Shown piece after piece: positions 60,916-64,000 of a stretch of DNA of 64,000 bases; within the stretch, counting starts at the first letter, position 1, and each line of letters starts with the position of its first letter. The notes beneath the pieces were generated by a model. The model was given only the letters and a program-made list of their open reading frames with translations. It did no database searches and was not told the origin of the DNA. The DNA is from Chryseobacterium paludis (lineage in GTDB: Bacteria > Bacteroidota > Bacteroidia > Flavobacteriales > Weeksellaceae), in assembly GCF_025403485.1 (NCBI RefSeq), contig NZ_CP099966.1:3695001-3759000 (forward strand), given 5' to 3'. The position numbers were made by a program, and so were the translations under genes.

Positions 60916-61629
60916 TTATTTAAAGTGTTTTTCAGCTTCTATTACAGATTCCGGTCTTCCAACATCTATCAAAAGACAGTCGTGTACATAACCATGGATT
61001 TTTTCTGTGTGCATAAGATCCAGATATTCTTCCATAACAGAAAACTTGCCCTTTCTTTTTATTTTCTCAAAGATAGAGGGGTTAATGCAATGGACACCAC
61101 TAAAAGCTAATGCCTTAAATCCTTTATTGAATTCTGCAAGCCTTTGTTCTCCGGTTTGTACATTTAACCACCCTCTTAGTACCAAATCATCATTGAAAAG
61201 AAGCTTTCTCGAACTTTCTCTGTCCGAGACGGCTAAAGTAGCAAAATCTTTTATCTTTTTGTGATAGGTAACAAGATCAGTAATATTTATATCAGTAAGA
61301 ATATCCGCATTCATGATCAGAAAATCTTCTCCATGATCAAGGAGTTTTCTAGCAAAAATTAAACCACCGCCGGTTTCAAGCAATTCCTCCCTTTCATCAG
61401 AGATTTCAATTTTGCAATTAAAATTGTTGTTTTCCTTTAAAAAATCAACAATCTGATCTCCAAAATGATGAATATTTATGACAAAATCGTTGATCCCGAA
61501 ACTTTTAAGATATTTGATATTTCTTTCTAATAGTGGAACCTCATTTACCTTAACCAACGCTTTTGGATGATGGTCTGTAAAAGGCTTTAGACGTGTTCCT
61601 TTTCCGGCTGCAAAAATTAAAGCTTTCAT
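60916..61629 (-). CDS. NDP-sugar pyrophosphorylase, MurU-like (MurNAc-1-phosphate uridylyltransferase)
   Basis: Nucleotidyltransferase of 237 residues that activates a sugar-1-phosphate. The start MKALIFAAGKGTRLKPFT with HPKALVKVNEVPLLE is the pyrophosphorylase signature; ETGGGLIFARKLL and FLIMNADILTDIN (metal Asp) follow, and DVGRPESVIEAEKHF ends the protein. The length and lack of an acyltransferase domain match MurU of the anabolic MurNAc recycling route. The kinase two genes upstream resembles AmgK, the enzyme that would supply MurNAc-1-phosphate. Other NDP-sugars remain possible. Confidence 0.88.
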   Translation of the reverse strand: MKALIFAAGKGTRLKPFTDHHPKALVKVNEVPLLERNIKYLKSFGINDFVINIHHFGDQIVDFLKENNNFNCKIEISDEREELLETGGGLIFARKLLDHGEDFLIMNADILTDINITDLVTYHKKIKDFATLAVSDRESSRKLLFNDDLVLRGWLNVQTGEQRLAEFNKGFKALAFSGVHCINPSIFEKIKRKGKFSVMEEYLDLMHTEKIHGYVHDCLLIDVGRPESVIEAEKHFK

Positions 61630-61712
61630 TTGTTATTGTTGATAGATGATGAATGATCATTGATAAAATAAGCAGTGTGTAAATTAATCATTTATAATTT
61701 ATCGCTTATCGC

Positions 61713-62120
61713 TTACGAATTAAGATGATGCTGCTCATCATGATGTAGGCTTATTTCTGTTCCTTCCGGATACTTTTGCTTGATATATTCAGCTATTTTT
61801 ATTGCAGAATATACCGATCTATGCTGTCCACCAGTGCATCCGAAGTTTACCTGAAGATTTTCAAATCCTCTTGAAAGATAATTGTCGATATTAATGGATA
61901 TAATACTTTTTACCAGTTCTAAAAATTTTGGCATTTCAGTTTCGCTCTCCAGAAATTCCTGAACCCCGATATCATTGCCTGTCTGGGTTTTATATTCTTC
62001 AATTCTTCCAGGATTTAAAATTCCCCTGCAATCAAAAGTGAAACCACCCCCATTTCCAGAATCATCTTTTGGTATTCCTCCTTTTTTATATGAGAAGCTG
62101 TGTATATCTATGTGTAGCAT
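61713..62120 (-). CDS. RapZ C-terminal domain protein
   Basis: Stand-alone version of the C-terminal half of RapZ, 135 residues. It has IHSFSYKKGGIPKDDSGNGGGFTFDCRGILNPG in the first 40 residues and the signature NFGCTGGQHRSVYSAIKIAEYI. In E. coli the RapZ C-terminal domain binds glucosamine-6-phosphate and the small RNA GlmZ. Here the N-terminal P-loop kinase domain is absent. It lies between the AmgK-like kinase and the MurU-like transferase, which supports a role in amino-sugar sensing or regulation. The C-terminal end EISLHHDEQHHLNS is His-rich. Confidence 0.9.
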   Translation of the reverse strand: MLHIDIHSFSYKKGGIPKDDSGNGGGFTFDCRGILNPGRIEEYKTQTGNDIGVQEFLESETEMPKFLELVKSIISINIDNYLSRGFENLQVNFGCTGGQHRSVYSAIKIAEYIKQKYPEGTEISLHHDEQHHLNS

Positions 62121-62195
62121 TTTTATTTTTTATTTTTAAACCAAAGGCTTATTAAACTTAATTAAGGATTAGGAAGCTTTAAAATAGGAGAGAAT

Positions 62196-63218
62196 CTATT
62201 TATCGTTTAAGATCTCATTAATTTTTGACTTCGTTTTATCAAGAGCTAATTGTTGTATTACTTTTTTTAGTTCAGGATACTCTTTCATATGGTCCCATTT
62301 TTCAGCAAACTGTATTATATTTTCAATACCCTGTTCTATACTTGATATAAAATGTTTTTTTCTTTGAATAAGCCCTCTAAAACCATAGGCACCCAGAACC
62401 TGAAGGAATCTCATCATTTGAAGCGGCTTTACCGAGTCTTTTAGTTGGTGTTCTGTTTCTTTATTTTCAAACTGAGCAATATAGAACTCTAGCATCTCAT
62501 TTTTTAAATCTTCAGGGAAATTGGCTTTAGCCTGAAAAAGAAAAGAAATTACATCATACATTAAAGGCCCTTTCATAGCGGACTGATAGTCGATAAAAGA
62601 AACATTGTTATTTTCGTTTATCATGATATTTCTTGACTGAAAGTCTCTGATCATTATTCCCTGTGGCTCAAGATTTTCAATACGAATTGAAATTTTCTTA
62701 AATTCCTTTAGTAAGGTTGATTTATGATATTCGAGTTCCAAGACATCAGCAATAAAGTTCTTGAAATAATACAGATCATGAATGACCGGAAGTTCATCGT
62801 AGCTTTCATATTCAAATGTTTTACTAAAGTCAATTTTTCCTTGTGTCTGTTTCTGTAACTGGAAAAGTTTTTCTAGTGTTTGCTTTACCAAAGATTTTAC
62901 TTTTTCCGATAAGCCCTCATTTGAAATGATTTCAGATAAGGTATTTTCACCTAAAAATTCCTGAATGTACATTTTCCGATCTTCGGAAATAGCAAAAATA
63001 GTAGGAGTATTAAGGGTTAGTTTGGAAAAAACTGTTGAATAATAGAAGAAACTTTCGTTCTCCTGGATATTCTCATTATAAGTAATAATGTATTTTTTGT
63101 TGTCTGCTTTTGCCCAAAAATTCACCCTCGCGGATCCGCTTTGAGCCAATGTGACGAACTCAGAAGATTTTTCACCTATATAGTTTTCAAAAAATCGTTG
63201 TGCGTTTTCAGAAGTCAT
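62196..63218 (-). CDS. Aminoglycoside phosphotransferase-fold kinase, AmgK-like
   Basis: Cytoplasmic kinase of 340 residues. The fold is shown by the catalytic loop GIMIRDFQSRNIMI (Asp base and Asn), and the metal-binding segment VSFIDYQSAMKGPLMYDVISFLFQ; the second matches the layout of AmgK (IDFQDA..GP..YD), which phosphorylates MurNAc and GlcNAc at the anomeric carbon. The N-lobe begins SENAQRFFENYIGEKSSEF, with the ATP-binding lobe SGSARVNFWAKADNKKYIITYN. The operon with RapZ-C and a MurU-like transferase favours the AmgK role. Full length for the family. Confidence 0.85.
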   Translation of the reverse strand: MTSENAQRFFENYIGEKSSEFVTLAQSGSARVNFWAKADNKKYIITYNENIQENESFFYYSTVFSKLTLNTPTIFAISEDRKMYIQEFLGENTLSEIISNEGLSEKVKSLVKQTLEKLFQLQKQTQGKIDFSKTFEYESYDELPVIHDLYYFKNFIADVLELEYHKSTLLKEFKKISIRIENLEPQGIMIRDFQSRNIMINENNNVSFIDYQSAMKGPLMYDVISFLFQAKANFPEDLKNEMLEFYIAQFENKETEHQLKDSVKPLQMMRFLQVLGAYGFRGLIQRKKHFISSIEQGIENIIQFAEKWDHMKEYPELKKVIQQLALDKTKSKINEILNDK

Positions 63219-63256
63219 AATATGGAAACAAATATACTAAATTACAGTCTAATTTT

Positions 63257-63264
63257 TATCTTTG
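63257..63264 (+). promoter_or_regulatory. TAnnTTTG promoter element for xrtF
   Basis: TATCTTTG followed by CATC and the ATG at 63269, so only four bases separate the element from the start codon. The mRNA would be leaderless if this promoter is used. The same TATCTTTGCA string precedes the mannosyltransferase gene at 37951. Confidence 0.6.
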
Positions 63265-63268
63265 CATC

Positions 63269-63799
63269 ATGCTAAAGGATTTTAAACCAGTTTTAAGTAT
63301 TCTGTTGAGGTTCATCATCATCTATCTGGTGCTGCTTTTTTGTTATCAGTTTTACCTGAATAGTTTTAAAGAATCCGGACTAGACCCTTTTTCACGAATA
63401 ATTGCGGAACAAGTAAGCTGGATCCAAAATGCTTTACACTATCCTACACAGTTGTATAATGATGTTTCAAAAGAACAGGTCTGGTTTTATGTGAAAAAAG
63501 TTTATGTGACAAGAATGGTAGAAGGATGTAATGCTATTTCAGTTATGATCCTATTTATTTCTTTTGTTTTTGCTTTTTATAAAGGCCTCAAAACTTTTAT
63601 TTTTGCATTTATTGGCCTTTTTTTGCTTTATATAATGAATATTCTACGAATTGTAGGCCTAAATATTGTTGTAAGTGACTTTAAACAATATGAGAGAATT
63701 GCTCATGATTTTCTTTTTCCTGCCATTATTTATGGGACAGTAGTTGTACTTTGGCTTATATGGATTAAATTCTTTGCTTTAAAAAATGAAAATTCTTAA
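63269..63799 (+). CDS. xrtF: Exosortase family protein XrtF
   Basis: Polytopic inner-membrane cysteine transpeptidase-like sorting enzyme of 176 residues. The catalytic residues are visible as Cys87 in VEGCNAISVMILF, Arg127 in NILRIVGLNI and His146 in AHDFLFPAIIYG. Five or six hydrophobic helices surround them. XrtF is the flavobacterial exosortase; its target proteins are not well defined and none was recognised in this window. It overlaps the start of the next gene by 14 bases, consistent with translational coupling to its known associated protein. Confidence 0.93.
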   Translation: MLKDFKPVLSILLRFIIIYLVLLFCYQFYLNSFKESGLDPFSRIIAEQVSWIQNALHYPTQLYNDVSKEQVWFYVKKVYVTRMVEGCNAISVMILFISFVFAFYKGLKTFIFAFIGLFLLYIMNILRIVGLNIVVSDFKQYERIAHDFLFPAIIYGTVVVLWLIWIKFFALKNENS

Positions 63800-64000
63800 T
63801 TGGTTTTTAGTAATAATCGGAATCTGTGGTCTTATAAGTGTGCGAATACTTGAGGACAAATTGTTTTATGACCCATTCCTGGGTTATTTTCATGAAGCTG
63901 ATAAAAGTATGATATTTCCTTCTTTTGAATGGGGGCAGTTAATTCTGGGATATGTATTCAGATTTATTTTAAACTTACTTTTCTCTTGTTTAATTATTCA
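63786..64000 (+). CDS. Exosortase F system-associated protein, 3'-truncated by window edge
   Basis: Open frame from the ATG at 63786 to the window end, 71 complete codons. The protein begins MKILNWFLVIIGICGLIS as a membrane helix, followed by VRILEDKLFYDPFLGYFHEADK, the block I recognise from the small membrane protein that always follows xrtF (TIGR04127). A second helix begins at WGQLILGYVFRFILNLLF. It overlaps xrtF by 14 bases. The C-terminus lies outside the window. Confidence 0.82.
   Translation, partial: MKILNWFLVIIGICGLISVRILEDKLFYDPFLGYFHEADKSMIFPSFEWGQLILGYVFRFILNLLFSCLII

Noticed and set aside
1..64000. tRNA, rRNA, insertion sequences, integrases and phage genes
   Set aside because: Gaps and genes were read on both strands. 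No cloverleaf, rRNA block, transposase, terminal inverted repeats or phage proteins were recognised; dedicated covariance-model searches could still find small RNAs.

Overview
The window is a low-GC chromosomal segment from a Bacteroidota, class Flavobacteriia, most likely Chryseobacterium or a close Weeksellaceae relative. The evidence is a SusC/SusD pair, type IX secretion (T9SS) C-terminal sorting domains, the exosortase XrtF, Bacteroidota-only families (DUF4271, DUF4293, DUF4296, DUF5689, DUF6146, DUF6702), Rho with a long N-terminal insertion, and promoters of the TTTG-N19/20-TAnnTTTG class. The genus is inferred from protein style; no rRNA or tRNA gene is present to confirm it.

Bases 1-26743 form one glycan-utilisation locus whose content matches degradation of high-mannose N-glycans. 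The plus-strand part holds SusC (5' end outside the window), SusD, an MFS transporter, a GH130 mannoside phosphorylase, a GH92 alpha-mannosidase, a Tat-exported GH125 alpha-1,6-mannosidase, two tandem EndoH/F1-like GH18 endoglycosidases with T9SS sorting domains, and a cupin mannose-6-phosphate isomerase, closed by a 20-bp terminator. A GH97-GH65 alpha-glucosidase pair follows. The convergent minus-strand operon holds a GntR/UTRA regulator, a GH38 alpha-mannosidase, a ROK sugar kinase, a fused class I mannose-6-phosphate isomerase and a sugar porter. Inferred flow: GH18 releases the glycan at the cell surface; GH97/GH65 may remove alpha-glucose caps; GH92, GH125 and GH38 strip alpha-mannose; GH130 phosphorolyses the remaining Man-beta-1,4-GlcNAc; free mannose is phosphorylated and isomerised to fructose-6-phosphate.

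Bases 26885-30681 are a probable metal-related cluster on the minus strand: a TonB-dependent receptor with two N-terminal heavy-metal-associated (HMA) domains, a small Cys-rich exported protein, and a lipoprotein with a triplicated His/Cys/Pro motif. It is followed by a two-component system (30760-33096), an SRPBCC protein, a small conserved protein and an S9 oligopeptidase.

Bases 36470-53423 are largely core genes: hemD-DUF4271; a polyprenol-phosphate mannosyltransferase with a DUF4296 lipoprotein, tgt and an LptF/G permease; birA; rsfS-ftsH-LUD-cdsA-psd; an MsbA-like ABC exporter; an M28 peptidase; DUF4293; rho; sodB. Bases 53476-59537 hold a secreted nuclease-like protein and a DUF6146 lipoprotein divergent from a TonB receptor and a DUF5689 lipoprotein. 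Bases 59628-63218 (minus) hold an AmgK-like kinase, a RapZ-C protein, a MurU-like nucleotidyltransferase, a LOG-family protein and DUF6702, which looks like a cell-wall amino-sugar recycling operon. The window ends in xrtF and its truncated partner.

I saw no tRNA, rRNA, insertion sequence, prophage or CRISPR array. No gap between genes exceeds 300 bases; the largest are 55121-55338 and 33097-33298, which hold promoter-type sequence only.
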